In this document: positions 1-8,247 of the stretch, one piece after another
How positions within the stretch are numbered: position 1 is the first letter of the stretch
Layout of the letters: each line of letters opens with the position of its first letter
NCBI GenBank assembly: GCA_000237975.1
Contig: CP003179.1
Span: 1,426,001-1,490,000 of the forward strand
DNA length: 64,000 bases
Direction: 5' to 3'
DNA from: Sulfobacillus acidophilus DSM 10332
Lineage (GTDB): Bacteria; Bacillota; Sulfobacillia; Sulfobacillales; Sulfobacillaceae
Position numbers and translations under genes: made by a program
The notes under the pieces: model-generated
The model's database searches: none
What the model was told of the DNA's origin: nothing
What the model saw: only the letters and a program-made list of their open reading frames with translations

Positions 1-251
1 ATTTGTCGTTGTTCGAGGTCAATGAGGCGGCGGAAATCGTGATTCAAGCGGCCGATCCCGAAGCCAACATTATTTTCGGCGCCGTGATTGACGACACGTT
101 ACGCGACGAAGTGCGAGTGACCGTGATTGCGACCGGATTTAGCGGCGAACGCCGTCGGTCGGAACCGGAGCGCCAACGAGAAGAAATTGAGATTAAACCG
201 TTTGCTAATGATGATTTGGATATTCCGGCGTTTTTACGTCGCCGGTCGTAA
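1..251 (+). CDS. ftsZ: FtsZ, C-terminal fragment (5' end outside window)
   Basis: This is the last 80 or so residues of the tubulin-like GTPase that forms the cytokinetic Z-ring. The visible part holds the end of the C-terminal tubulin fold ([10 protein letters not shown], then the [10 protein letters not shown] and RVTVIATGF strands typical of FtsZ). A variable charged linker follows, and then the conserved tail [10 protein letters not shown], which binds FtsA, SepF and other partners. The gene is cut by the window edge, so its start and GTP-binding region are not seen. A strong terminator follows directly, and the sporulation cluster comes next, as in other endospore formers. SepF, a likely partner of this tail, is encoded at 8248. 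Confidence 0.93.
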   Translation, partial: LSLFEVNEAAEIVIQAADPEANIIFGAVIDDTLRDEVRVTVIATGFSGERRRSEPERQREEIEIKPFANDDLDIPAFLRRRS

Positions 252-264
252 CCCGACATCCGCT

Positions 265-292
265 AAAACCCGCCTTGGAGGCGGGTTTTTTT
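265..292 (+). terminator. Rho-independent terminator after ftsZ
   Basis: The arms AAACCCGCC and GGCGGGTTT pair across a 5-base loop and run into seven T residues, starting 14 bases after the ftsZ stop codon. Confidence 0.9.
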
Positions 293-427
293 GTCGGGAA
301 TTTCTCCAGCATGCCATCAGCCACTGACAAGATTTCCGTCGCCAGTTTTTTAGAATAGCTCCCGTAAGACATACCGTAGAGCCTATGTTGCATATCCATT
401 AGCCAAGGTGCGCGATGGGGGGCGACG

Positions 428-1279
428 ATGATGATAGGGGGTATCTCCACCCTGCTCTATAGCCTGGTCATGGACGGAACCCTCCTTTGGGCTACCGGAC
501 AACTGGCCGGATATCCCGTCCGCTGGAGCCGTCTGATGCCGGCCGCGATGGTTGGGGTGTTACCTACTTTATGGGTATTGTGGCACCGTAACCTTTATGC
601 TACGCCCTGGGAAGTCGGGCTGGCGTGGCCGGTCGCGATGGTCCGGCTCGCGTTTGGCCCCATGCGGCGACCGGTTTGGGCCAAAACCTATCTGATTTTT
701 CTGGGTTGGACGTTTTTAGCCGGGGGGTTCATGACCGCCCTGGTGAACTGGGTGCGCTGGTGGCATCCCGGATGGGAGCTGGGAAACGGCCGGTATCTGG
801 TCGCCCTGTTCGTGGCGTTGGGGGGCCGGTGGATGCCGAAAGCCCGATGGCGTCAATGGCTCGGGCGGGAAGAATGGGGATTCATTAAGTGCCAAGTGGG
901 GACGCGGCGGGTGACGATTCCGGTGTTATGGGATTCCGGCAACCAGCTGGAAGAGCCCGGGACGGGTCGTAAAGTGGTGGTCGTCGACGGTCGCGGCCTG
1001 GGCGACGCGTTGCCGGATCATATTCGGCAATGGCTGCAAAATCCTACCGATGACCATGTACCGCCCGGGGCTATTCGCTATCGCACGATTGCCGGGGAGG
1101 GATGGTTGCCGGTCATCCCGGTGGAGCAGGGCACCGGATTTTTTGCCGGCCGCTGGCACCGGCTGGCCCCTTTCGTGATGGGCGTCAGCGCCTACCCGGT
1201 GTCTCCTAGCGGCCATTATCGGGCGTTGGCCTCCCCGAAACTCTTACAACGAAATCCCAATGAAGGGGTGGGAGCATGA
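428..1279 (+). CDS. spoIIGA: SpoIIGA, sporulation sigma-E processing protease
   Basis: SpoIIGA is the membrane-embedded aspartic protease that removes the pro-sequence of sigma-E in the mother cell after a signal from forespore SpoIIR. The 283-residue protein has a hydrophobic N-terminal half with about five membrane segments (residues 5-135). The C-terminal half is soluble and carries the catalytic loop LWDSGNQL, with Asp169 in the D-S/T-G motif. The stop overlaps the sigE start by 4 bases, which implies translational coupling of protease and substrate. The start is one of two adjacent ATGs behind a GGGGGG-rich binding site. Its placement between ftsZ and sigE is the conserved one. The partner SpoIIR is encoded only 4.4 kb downstream. 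Confidence 0.9.
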   Translation: MMIGGISTLLYSLVMDGTLLWATGQLAGYPVRWSRLMPAAMVGVLPTLWVLWHRNLYATPWEVGLAWPVAMVRLAFGPMRRPVWAKTYLIFLGWTFLAGGFMTALVNWVRWWHPGWELGNGRYLVALFVALGGRWMPKARWRQWLGREEWGFIKCQVGTRRVTIPVLWDSGNQLEEPGTGRKVVVVDGRGLGDALPDHIRQWLQNPTDDHVPPGAIRYRTIAGEGWLPVIPVEQGTGFFAGRWHRLAPFVMGVSAYPVSPSGHYRALASPKLLQRNPNEGVGA

Positions 1280-2031
1280 GTCTTTCCGAATCGTTGACGC
1301 GATTAGAAGCGAACCGTCCACCGGGCGGTTGGCGCCGTTGGTTGACCTGGTTGCGCCAATGGTGGGTGTCCGAAGACCAGGAGTCGGTGCACTATGTCGG
1401 GTCCAGTGAAGCGTTGCCGCCTCCTTTAACCGGGGATGAGGAGGCGACCTTATTAACCCACTTGGCGCAGGGCGAGCACCATGCCCGAGGCATTTTAATT
1501 GAGCGTAATCTACGGCTTGTGGTCTACATTGCGCGCAAATTTGAAAACACCGGGGTGGGCATTGAAGACTTGGTGTCGATTGGCACCATTGGCCTCATTA
1601 AAGCCGTCAATACCTTTAACGTGGAGAAAAAAATTAAACTGGCCACGTATGCCTCCAAGTGTATTGAAAACGAGATTTTGATGTATTTGCGCCGAAACTC
1701 GCGGACTCGGTCGGAAGTGTCGTTTGACGAACCGTTGAACGTGGATTGGGACGGCAATGAGCTCTTGTTGTCGGATGTTTTGGGGACGGAAACCGATATT
1801 ATTTATAAACCCTTGGAAGAAGAAGTCGACCGAACGATGTTGCGCCGGGCGTTAAATAAGCTGACGGCACGGGAAAAACGGATTATGGAACTGCGCTTCG
1901 GGTTAAAAGACGGGTTGGAGCGGACCCAAAAAGAAGTGGCGGACACCCTCGGGATCAGCCAGTCGTATATATCTCGGCTCGAAAAACGAATTTTAAAACG
2001 CCTTCAAAAAGAATTTCGCCGCATGGAATAG
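1276..2031 (+). CDS. sigE: RNA polymerase sporulation sigma factor E (pro-sigma-E)
   Basis: This is the early mother-cell sigma factor of sporulation, made as an inactive precursor. The first 40 or so residues form a basic, tryptophan-rich amphipathic stretch ([12 protein letters not shown]), the pro-sequence that tethers the protein to the membrane. It is followed by [14 protein letters not shown], which matches the processing region of the Bacillus protein. Next come region 2 ([31 protein letters not shown]) and region 4 with its helix-turn-helix ([22 protein letters not shown]). The length of 251 residues is usual. The start overlaps the spoIIGA stop. A terminator follows, so spoIIGA and sigE form their own unit. 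Confidence 0.96.
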   Translation: MSLSESLTRLEANRPPGGWRRWLTWLRQWWVSEDQESVHYVGSSEALPPPLTGDEEATLLTHLAQGEHHARGILIERNLRLVVYIARKFENTGVGIEDLVSIGTIGLIKAVNTFNVEKKIKLATYASKCIENEILMYLRRNSRTRSEVSFDEPLNVDWDGNELLLSDVLGTETDIIYKPLEEEVDRTMLRRALNKLTAREKRIMELRFGLKDGLERTQKEVADTLGISQSYISRLEKRILKRLQKEFRRME

Positions 2032-2048
2032 CCGTTAGTCAAAACAGG

Positions 2049-2085
2049 CCCGGTCTTTTGCGCGAGCGCAGCTGACCGGGTTTTG
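2049..2085 (+). terminator. Terminator after sigE
   Basis: CCCGGTC and GACCGGG form a stem with an inner GC-rich helix in the loop, followed by TTTT. It separates the spoIIGA-sigE unit from the flavoprotein gene at 2294. Confidence 0.8.
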
Positions 2086-2168
2086 TCGTGTCCGGTCATT
2101 TAGAACTGGTTCGACCGGCCGCCGGTCAATACCACCCCCGGTATAACAGGTTTGACACTAACGGTGGA

Positions 2169-2196
2169 TTGGCGGGAATTTGGGTGAGCGTACAAT
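2169..2196 (+). promoter_or_regulatory. Candidate sigma-A promoter for the sqr-like gene
   Basis: TTGGCG and TACAAT are separated by 16 bases, about 100 bases before the start codon. A perfect TTGACA also occurs at 2153 but has no good -10 box at the right distance. The call is a motif match only. Confidence 0.45.
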
Positions 2197-2293
2197 AATT
2201 CGTAAATAGGATGGGCTAGTGATTTGGAACCCGCAGTCGATCCTATCCAGTATGAACCAGACGGACTAATCCGTCGCTAGAGGAGGCCAGACG

Positions 2294-3556
2294 ATGGCTA
2301 AGCCGCATGTGGTCGTGCTTGGCGCCAATTTTGCCGGGCTGGGTGCCGCGCAAAAAATTCGCGAATATGCCCGCGACAGTGTCGAAATCACGGTGATAGA
2401 CCGAAAGCCCTACTTATTGTTTGTGCCTAATATTCCCAACGAGGTATTTGAAAACCGCAATCCCATGCTCACGTTGCATATGCCGGTTGCCGAGGCGCTT
2501 CATGAGGATGGGATTCATTTTATTCAAGGCGAAGTCCGCGCGTTGGATCCGGACCGCCAAGTGGTGGAATATCTGCCCAGCGAGCGGGTGGGTTCCGCGG
2601 TCGAAGTCCTCCATTACGACTATGTGGTTGTCGCTTTGGGCGCACGACTGGCGTACGACCAAATCGAGGGATTTGCCGAATACGGTCATACCGTCAGTGA
2701 CACCTATTATGGGGAAAAACTCCGCCGCTATTTAGCCACGGAATATAAAGGCGGGCCGGTGGCGGTGGGGTCGGCGCGGTTCCACCAAGGAACCATGTCC
2801 CAAGAGTACGTGCCGACGGCCGAAGCCGCTTGTGAGGGGCCGCCGGTTGAAGTCATGCTGGCGTTTGGTCATTGGTTGAAAACCCATGGGCTGGGCGGAC
2901 CCGACAAAATCACGGTCTTCACGCCGGCGGAAGTCATTGCCGAGGATGCCGGATTAGATATCGTGAAGCAATTGCTGAGTTTAGCCGGGCAAATGGGGTA
3001 CCATTACCTGAATAACGTGCACGACATCAAGCGGATCACGCGTGACGGGATTGAGTTTGCCAATGGGCAATCGATAGAGGCCGAATTGAAGATTGTGTTT
3101 CCGGATTGGCAAGCGCACGACTTTTTGAAGGGGTTGCCGATTTCGGACGATCAGGGATTCATTTTAACCGACATGACGGCGCGTAACCCGCGATACCCCA
3201 ATGTACTGGCTTGCGGTGACGCGGCGGCGGTTACCGTACCGAAGCTCGGGATTTTAGCGCACATGGGCGGAGAGAAAGTCGGCCAGCAAATTGCGCTCGA
3301 TATGGGGCGGATGAGCCCGGAAGACGCGAATCGTCCCATGCACTTCATCGTGAACTGCATCGGGGATATGGGCGGCAACCAGGCCTTTGCCATTCGTTCG
3401 GATACCTGGTACGGCGGCAAAGAGTCGAGCCTGAAGATGGGGCATATCCCGTTTCTGATGAAGATGCAGTACAAGGAAATGTTCTTCCGAACCAAAGGCA
3501 AAGTGCCGGATTGGGGCATTCCGGCATCCGACTTCTTGATTCACCAGTTGGGTTAG
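2294..3556 (+). CDS. Sulfide:quinone oxidoreductase-like FAD flavoprotein
   Basis: This 420-residue protein belongs to the two-dinucleotide-binding flavoprotein family that includes sulfide:quinone reductase and NDH-2. An N-terminal FAD-binding fold (VVVLGANFAGLGAA, residues 6-19) is followed by a second one. The FAD-contacting VLACGDAAAV is at 304-313, and an amphipathic membrane-binding tail closes the protein. The SQR-like block AACEGPPVE places a Cys at 180, and a second candidate redox Cys is at 355 (NCIGDMGG). The first Cys of the classical SQR triad (around residue 120-130) is absent. The likely role is electron transfer from sulfide or a related donor to quinone at the inner face of the membrane. 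It has a good ribosome site (GAGGAGG) and forms a pair with the next gene. NDH-2-like activity remains possible. Confidence 0.75.
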   Translation: MAKPHVVVLGANFAGLGAAQKIREYARDSVEITVIDRKPYLLFVPNIPNEVFENRNPMLTLHMPVAEALHEDGIHFIQGEVRALDPDRQVVEYLPSERVGSAVEVLHYDYVVVALGARLAYDQIEGFAEYGHTVSDTYYGEKLRRYLATEYKGGPVAVGSARFHQGTMSQEYVPTAEAACEGPPVEVMLAFGHWLKTHGLGGPDKITVFTPAEVIAEDAGLDIVKQLLSLAGQMGYHYLNNVHDIKRITRDGIEFANGQSIEAELKIVFPDWQAHDFLKGLPISDDQGFILTDMTARNPRYPNVLACGDAAAVTVPKLGILAHMGGEKVGQQIALDMGRMSPEDANRPMHFIVNCIGDMGGNQAFAIRSDTWYGGKESSLKMGHIPFLMKMQYKEMFFRTKGKVPDWGIPASDFLIHQLG

Positions 3557-3580
3557 GGGTGGAGAAGGGGAGAGAGAACG

Positions 3581-4777
3581 ATGGCGATTGAGAATCCGCA
3601 TGAATCGGTAGCCTCGGATCCCGTCCTCACCGAGGCCGAATGGTCAGGCTTGGCCCGGCTGGGACAATTGGTACATCTTTTGGACAAGTCTTGGACCGAA
3701 ACCGGTCTAGGTGAAACCCTGACCGGGGAGATCGCGGAGGGGTTGCGAGCGGTGCCGGCGGATACCTGGCCGGCGCTCTTGGAAGCCACGCGGGTCCTTC
3801 GCGATCTCCACCAAAACGGGGTTTTAGGTCAGCTGGCGGATGTGCTCGGATTCATGACGCGAACGCCTGAAATATGGCAAGAGGTCTTACCCCAGTTGGC
3901 TCGGAAACTGGCGGAGGCCGCGGATACGGTGGATTGGGCAGGAGCCGGCCATTTGGCGCAGGAAGCCAGTCACAGCGAGGCACTGGTCGCCCTTTTCGCA
4001 CTTCTGCGATATCTGACGAAAGAAGCTCCACCGGAATTTTTGGCGGATATGACCACGCTCGGGCATGAGGTGATGGCCGGATGGAACCAACCCGGGCTTC
4101 GTCAGGCCGGTCCGTCGTTAATCACGCTTCTCGTGACATTGCACGAGACCGGGGTATTAGCGCAACTGACGGACCTCTTGCACTATTACCAGTCGTTTCA
4201 ATCCGTCTTAAACGTCGACCGGTTAATGACGGATGTGCTCCAATATCTGGCCACCAGCACGCTCATGGACGATTTCAAGCGCATTCGCCCGGAGGGACTG
4301 ATGCGGTTACTGGCGGAAGTCAGTCAACCGGATACGACGCGCACTTTGGTCAGTGTGGTCCAGCTGCTGCGATTTATGTCGCAGGGCGACATTTTTAACG
4401 AATTTATGAGCCAGCTCATCTCGATTAGTAGCACCGTGTTTGACAAGGAATTTTTAAATACGTTGCCTGACTTATTGGATACCGCGGTGCTATTGCGTCA
4501 ATCCGGTCTCCTGAACGCTTTACAAAAAGTGGTGGAAGCGTATCCCAATTTGGCCCAAATGCCGTGGAATCAATACATTATGTTGGGCGCGGAACAGTTG
4601 GGCCGGCTGAACATCGGGGAAACCCTGGGGAAGGTGCGACGAGCGCTCGAGGAGACCCAAGAGAAGGCACCTCGGCTGGGCGGCATGGGGGGGTTGATGC
4701 GGATAATGCGAGACCCCGCCACCCAGCGCGTGATGCAGTTTGGCATTGCCCTTTTAAGTCAGTTTATTCCCGCCTGA
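3581..4777 (+). CDS. Helical repeat protein, DUF1641-like, partner of the sqr-like gene
   Basis: This is a 398-residue, almost entirely helical protein without a signal peptide or clear membrane span. Three copies of a short motif (L-H/R-Q/E-x-G-V/L-L-x-x-L) are seen at residues 76-88 (LHQNGVLGQLADVL), 187-200 (LHETGVLAQLTDLL) and 304-317 (LRQSGLLNALQKVV). They are spaced about 110-117 residues apart, which suggests an internal triplication. Similar DUF1641 proteins are encoded beside sqr genes in sulfur-oxidising archaea and bacteria, and their biochemical role is not settled. The gene follows sqr by 24 bases with its own GGGAGAGAG site, so the two are very likely cotranscribed. An attachment or scaffold role for the flavoprotein is inference. 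Confidence 0.6.
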   Translation: MAIENPHESVASDPVLTEAEWSGLARLGQLVHLLDKSWTETGLGETLTGEIAEGLRAVPADTWPALLEATRVLRDLHQNGVLGQLADVLGFMTRTPEIWQEVLPQLARKLAEAADTVDWAGAGHLAQEASHSEALVALFALLRYLTKEAPPEFLADMTTLGHEVMAGWNQPGLRQAGPSLITLLVTLHETGVLAQLTDLLHYYQSFQSVLNVDRLMTDVLQYLATSTLMDDFKRIRPEGLMRLLAEVSQPDTTRTLVSVVQLLRFMSQGDIFNEFMSQLISISSTVFDKEFLNTLPDLLDTAVLLRQSGLLNALQKVVEAYPNLAQMPWNQYIMLGAEQLGRLNIGETLGKVRRALEETQEKAPRLGGMGGLMRIMRDPATQRVMQFGIALLSQFIPA

Positions 4778-4796
4778 TCTCGACGTCTGACCGCAG

Positions 4797-4825
4797 CGGT
4801 CCCGGAAACTCCGGGGCCGTTTTTT
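4797..4825 (+). terminator. Terminator after the sqr/DUF1641 pair
   Basis: CGGTCCCGG and CCGGGGCCG pair (one G-T wobble) around the loop AAACT and are followed by six T residues. It lies just before the sigG promoter. Confidence 0.85.
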
Positions 4826-4833
4826 GATGCTCC

Positions 4834-4863
4834 GTATAGCCTATCCGATTTCTGGCGATACTG
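4834..4863 (+). promoter_or_regulatory. Forespore (sigma-F/sigma-G type) promoter of sigG
   Basis: GTATA at 4834-4838, a 15-base spacer and GGCGATACTG at 4854-4863 match the sigma-F consensus (GywTA, 15 bases, GGnrAnAnT) at every fixed position. It sits 48 bases before the sigG start and after a terminator, as expected for a gene switched on in the forespore. The spoIIR gene lies 26 bases after sigG and probably shares this promoter. Confidence 0.75.
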
Positions 4864-4910
4864 GCTATGTGAGTCGTTGGCAGATTCGGCTCCGGGGGGG
4901 AACCTTCAGC

Positions 4911-5684
4911 ATGCCAATCAATAAAGTCGAAATCCCTGGCGTCAACACGTCTAAGTTGCCTGTGCTCACCAATACCAAGATGCGGGAATTGTTCCGGGCG
5001 ATGCAGGCGGGCGACCCGAGTGCACGTGACCAACTGATTAACGGCAACTTGCGTCTGGTTCTGAGTGTTATCCAACGGTTTCAAAATCGCGGGGAACATT
5101 CGGATGATCTATTTCAAGTCGGTTGCATCGGTTTAATGAAGGCCATCGACAACTTCGATTTGGAACAGAATGTGAAATTTTCCACCTATGCGGTGCCAAT
5201 GATTATCGGGGAGATTCGGCGCTATTTACGCGACAATAATCCCATTCGGGTCAGCCGCTCGTTACGCGATATCGCCTATAAAGCCTTACAGGTACGGGAC
5301 AGTCTGGTCCATCGCTTTAATAAAGAGCCGACGATCACGGAAATTGCCCAAGAGCTCCAACTGCCGCGCGAAGAGGTGTTATATGCGCTGGACGCCATTC
5401 AAGAGCCGATGTCGTTATTCGAACCCATTTATCACGATGGCGGCGATCCGATTTATGTCATGGACCAGATCTCCGACGAGAAAAATCAAGACAAGATTTG
5501 GTTAGAGGGGATTGCGATCCGAGAAGCCATGCGACGGTTGAGTGACCGGGAGAAAATGATTTTGAGCATGCGATTTTTTGACGGCAAGACGCAAATGGAG
5601 GTTGCCGACGAAATCGGGATTAGCCAAGCCCAGGTATCCCGACTAGAAAAGGCGGCGCTGAATCATATGCGTAAGCATATGTAG
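4911..5684 (+). CDS. sigG: RNA polymerase sporulation sigma factor G
   Basis: This is the late forespore sigma factor, controlling genes for spore DNA protection and germination. The protein starts at MPINKVEIPGVNTSKLPVL, almost the same as the Bacillus N-terminus, and the site GGGGGGAACC lies about 9 bases upstream. The in-frame ATG at 4824 is therefore rejected: it lies in the terminator tail, ahead of the promoter. Region 2 (NGNLRLVLSVIQRF, DDLFQVGCIGLMKAIDNFD), region 3 and the region 4 helix-turn-helix (TQMEVADEIGISQAQVSRLEK) are intact in 258 residues. It has no pro-sequence, as expected for sigma-G. In Bacillus, sigG directly follows sigE; here an sqr/DUF1641 pair separates them. Confidence 0.95.
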   Translation: MPINKVEIPGVNTSKLPVLTNTKMRELFRAMQAGDPSARDQLINGNLRLVLSVIQRFQNRGEHSDDLFQVGCIGLMKAIDNFDLEQNVKFSTYAVPMIIGEIRRYLRDNNPIRVSRSLRDIAYKALQVRDSLVHRFNKEPTITEIAQELQLPREEVLYALDAIQEPMSLFEPIYHDGGDPIYVMDQISDEKNQDKIWLEGIAIREAMRRLSDREKMILSMRFFDGKTQMEVADEIGISQAQVSRLEKAALNHMRKHM

Positions 5685-5710
5685 TCGAGGGGAAACGAGA
5701 AAGGTGTTCG

Positions 5711-6370
5711 ATGAACCGATTAAATCACTGGGGTAGGCGGGAACTGGCCGGGCTTTTGATGGCGTGCGGTCTGGCGATGGGGAGCACGTTGGGGGGAGCG
5801 CCGGCGGCGCGGGCGGCGCCGATTCCGACCCCGTCGGTCATCCGGTTTCGTGTTATCGCGAACTCGGACAATCCGCGCGATCAAGCGTTGAAGCTCTTGG
5901 TGCGGGACGCCGTGCTACGGGTGTTGGAACCTCGTCTGGCTTCCGTTCATTCCGAAAAAGTGGCCGCCGAGCGCATCCGGTCACTGACGGGCGTGCTCGA
6001 CCAAGTGGCCAACGGGGTGCTCAAAAGCTATCATGCCCCCTATCGAGCGCGAGTCCAATGGACCCGCACGCTTTTCCCAACCAAGGCCTACGGGACCTGG
6101 GTGTTGCCGGCCGGTCAATATCAAGCGCTTTTGATAGAATTGGGGCGGGCCGAGGGACATAACTGGTGGTGCGTCCTGTTTCCCTCCCTCTGCTTTATTG
6201 ATATGGGGAATGCCTTGGCGGTTTCGGAGCCGGTCGCTCCCGTCTCCACCTCCCTTTCGCCTGAAGCCACCGGCGGACAGGGCCCGAAGGCCGTGTCCCC
6301 CCGCCATTTACGGGTCAGCTGGCGAGCTCCTCGTTTTCTCACGACCTTTTGGGCCATTTTGTGCCAATAA
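5711..6370 (+). CDS. spoIIR: SpoIIR, forespore-to-mother-cell signalling protein
   Basis: SpoIIR is secreted from the forespore into the intermembrane space and triggers SpoIIGA to process pro-sigma-E. The 219-residue protein has an N-terminal signal region (hydrophobic 12-35, with an AARA-A cleavage-like site). The family core follows: IRFRVIANSDNPRDQALKLL, then LFPTKAYGTWVLPAGQYQAL and GHNWWCVLFPSLCFID, including the conserved WWC and LCF cysteines. It lies 26 bases after sigG with a GAGGGGAAA-type site, and no separate promoter was seen. The forespore promoter at 4834 would put it under sigma-F, which is the known control in Bacillus. Having spoIIR in the same cluster as spoIIGA is unlike Bacillus subtilis. 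Confidence 0.93.
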   Translation: MNRLNHWGRRELAGLLMACGLAMGSTLGGAPAARAAPIPTPSVIRFRVIANSDNPRDQALKLLVRDAVLRVLEPRLASVHSEKVAAERIRSLTGVLDQVANGVLKSYHAPYRARVQWTRTLFPTKAYGTWVLPAGQYQALLIELGRAEGHNWWCVLFPSLCFIDMGNALAVSEPVAPVSTSLSPEATGGQGPKAVSPRHLRVSWRAPRFLTTFWAILCQ

Positions 6371-6420
6371 GTCTAAGACATCACCGGTCAGACATAGCTA
6401 TCAATCGGGGGGTGCCTTTG

Positions 6421-6681
6421 ATGGTGAAGACCTCCGAGCTGAGGACGAAAGACGTGGTGAATGTCGTCGACGGGCGGCGCTTAGGGCTCATCGGCGACAT
6501 CGAACTGGACTTGGAGCAGGGTCGGGTAAAGTCGGTGGTGGTTCCGGGCGCGAGTCGTTTTTTGGGTTTCTTTGGCCGTGACCGGGACACCGTGATTGAG
6601 TGGGAGCAAATTCAAAAAATCGGGCAGGACGTGATATTAGTCAACGTTGCGCCATTTACGGATCAAACCCATTCCTCTTAA
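6421..6681 (+). CDS. ylmC: YlmC/YmxH family PRC-barrel sporulation protein
   Basis: This 86-residue protein is a single PRC-barrel domain of the YlmC/YmxH family, found in nearly all endospore formers. Its molecular role is unknown, though it is linked to sporulation by phylogenetic distribution. The diagnostic segments LRTKDVVNVVDGRRLGLIGDIELD and VPGASRFLGFFGRDRD are present. The start is the ATG behind GGGGGGTG; an upstream in-frame ATG at 6349 lies inside spoIIR and is rejected. It is the first gene of the ylm series but is followed by its own terminator. Confidence 0.88.
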   Translation: MVKTSELRTKDVVNVVDGRRLGLIGDIELDLEQGRVKSVVVPGASRFLGFFGRDRDTVIEWEQIQKIGQDVILVNVAPFTDQTHSS

Positions 6682-6707
6682 GCGCCCGTTCGCGGGCGCT
6701 TTTTTTG
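6681..6707 (+). terminator. Terminator after ylmC
   Basis: AGCGCCCG and CGGGCGCT form an 8-base stem closed by a TTCG tetraloop, followed by seven T residues. The stem begins on the last base of the ylmC stop codon. Confidence 0.93.
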
Positions 6708-6748
6708 GTATCATACCATTAATCCTAACCAAAGGTGGAGGACCGAGG

Positions 6749-7534
6749 GTGGCATTTCAACGAGAAGGCTCCATTATAACCTGGCGTCCCACAGATCACA
6801 TTACCGCCTGGTTTTCCACGCGCCTCGGCGGGACGAGTTTACCGCCCTTCGATACCATGAATCTTTCATTTGGGGTCGGTGACGTATCGGTTTCGGTCAA
6901 GGAAAACCGTCGGCGGATGTTGGCGTTGATGGGGCGGCCGCTGGACGATCTGGTCATGCCGCATCAAGTGCACGGCGGGACGGTAACCTGGATTTCCGCG
7001 GCGGACCGTGGGCGCGGGCGGGTACCCGATGTTCCGCCCATCCCGGCAACCGACGGATTTTTAACGGACGCGGCGGAGATCGTATTAGGGATGGGATTTG
7101 CCGATTGCGTCCCGATTTTTTTGGCGGATGTCAAAGGCCGGTTTTTCGGATTGCTCCATGCCGGATGGCGGGGGACCGCCGCGAAAATTCAAGAGACCGC
7201 CGTTCAACAGCTTATGCAGCGAGGGGTATTACCGGAGGATATCCGCGTAGGACTTGGACCTCGCATCGGCCCGTGTTGTTATGAAGTCGATCAACCGGTT
7301 TATGACCGGATTCGGGCCGTCGCAGGAACGGCCCCCTTGACACCCGTGGACGCCCGTCATTGGCGGCTCGATTTACACCTCGCCAATCGCCTGATGTTGG
7401 AAGCGGTGGGAATTTTGCCGGAACATATCGACGAAGCGCCTTACTGCACGGCCTGTCACCCGGAGTTGTTTTTTTCCTACCGGCGGGACCATCACGTGAC
7501 GGGCCGGATGGGGGGCTATATATGCCGGACCTAG
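6749..7534 (+). CDS. pgeF: Peptidoglycan editing factor PgeF (YfiH/YlmD/LACC1 family)
   Basis: This is a 261-residue multicopper-oxidase-like (COG1496) enzyme. The family acts as a purine nucleoside phosphorylase/adenosine deaminase, and in bacteria it keeps L-Ser out of the peptidoglycan stem. The metal-site motifs are present: MPHQVHG, FADCVPIFL, LLHAGWRGT, PRIGPCCYEV and YCTACHPELFFSYRRD. The start is GTG at 6749 behind AGGTGGAGG; the longer in-frame version begins inside ylmC and crosses the terminator. The 3' end overlaps yggS by 13 bases. This is the usual ylmD position in the division cluster. Confidence 0.88.
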   Translation: MAFQREGSIITWRPTDHITAWFSTRLGGTSLPPFDTMNLSFGVGDVSVSVKENRRRMLALMGRPLDDLVMPHQVHGGTVTWISAADRGRGRVPDVPPIPATDGFLTDAAEIVLGMGFADCVPIFLADVKGRFFGLLHAGWRGTAAKIQETAVQQLMQRGVLPEDIRVGLGPRIGPCCYEVDQPVYDRIRAVAGTAPLTPVDARHWRLDLHLANRLMLEAVGILPEHIDEAPYCTACHPELFFSYRRDHHVTGRMGGYICRT

Positions 7535-8229
7535 AGGCGATTCGCGAGCGGGTACTGGCCGTTCGGGAACGGCTGTCCGAGATACGGCCGGACTATCGGG
7601 TGAGACTGATGGCGGTCACCAAATTTCGGAGTCGGGAGGAGGCCTTGGCCGCTGTTCAGGCCGGAGCGGACGTGATTGGGGAAAACCGGGTCCAGGAAGC
7701 TCGGCAAAAATGGGAAAGCGAAAAGCCGCCCTGTCCGCTCCATTTAATTGGACAGCTCCAAACAAACAAGGTAAAATATGGCATACAGCTGTTCGACGTG
7801 ATCGAAAGTCTGGATCGTCCGCGCTTGGCGGAGGCGTTGACCCGGGGGCTGAACGAACCGTTTCCGGTCATGGTTGAAGTCAATATCGGACGAGAGGCGA
7901 CCAAAGCGGGGGTACTGCCGGAAGCGGTAGGGGAGTGGCTTCGCCAACCGGATCGGTGGACGCGGCTCAAGATTATCGGATTCATGACGGTTCTTCCGGC
8001 AAAAAGAGACAAAAGCTTGGCGGAAGAGCGGAGAATTCGCCATTATATAAGGGAAATGGTGGATCTCTGGCAGGCAATGCGCCGTGAACAGTGGCCATGG
8101 GCGCCGTTAGACCACCTATCGATGGGAATGAGCGAGGACTGGGAGTGGGCGGTTGAAGCCGGTAGTACCCAAATCCGGCTCGGCACCACCTTATTTGGTC
8201 CCCGACCGGGGGATGGTCAGGGCCCTTAA
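7522..8229 (+). CDS. YggS/YlmE family PLP homeostasis protein
   Basis: This 235-residue, single-domain alanine-racemase-fold protein binds pyridoxal phosphate and helps keep free PLP balanced (PLPBP family). Family signs are LMAVTKFRS with the PLP lysine, GENRVQEARQKW, LHLIGQLQTNKVKY, VMVEVNIGREATKAGV and the C-terminal LSMGMSEDWEWAVEAGSTQIRLGTTLFG, which binds the phosphate. The start is the ATG at 7522 inside the end of pgeF; this agrees with family length. Translation is probably coupled to pgeF. Confidence 0.93.
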   Translation: MPDLEAIRERVLAVRERLSEIRPDYRVRLMAVTKFRSREEALAAVQAGADVIGENRVQEARQKWESEKPPCPLHLIGQLQTNKVKYGIQLFDVIESLDRPRLAEALTRGLNEPFPVMVEVNIGREATKAGVLPEAVGEWLRQPDRWTRLKIIGFMTVLPAKRDKSLAEERRIRHYIREMVDLWQAMRREQWPWAPLDHLSMGMSEDWEWAVEAGSTQIRLGTTLFGPRPGDGQGP

Positions 8230-8247
8230 TGACCGAAGGAGGTTATC

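Noticed and set aside
4824-4910. Longer N-terminus for sigma-G
   Set aside because: It would start in the terminator tail and contain the promoter; the shorter form matches the family start exactly.
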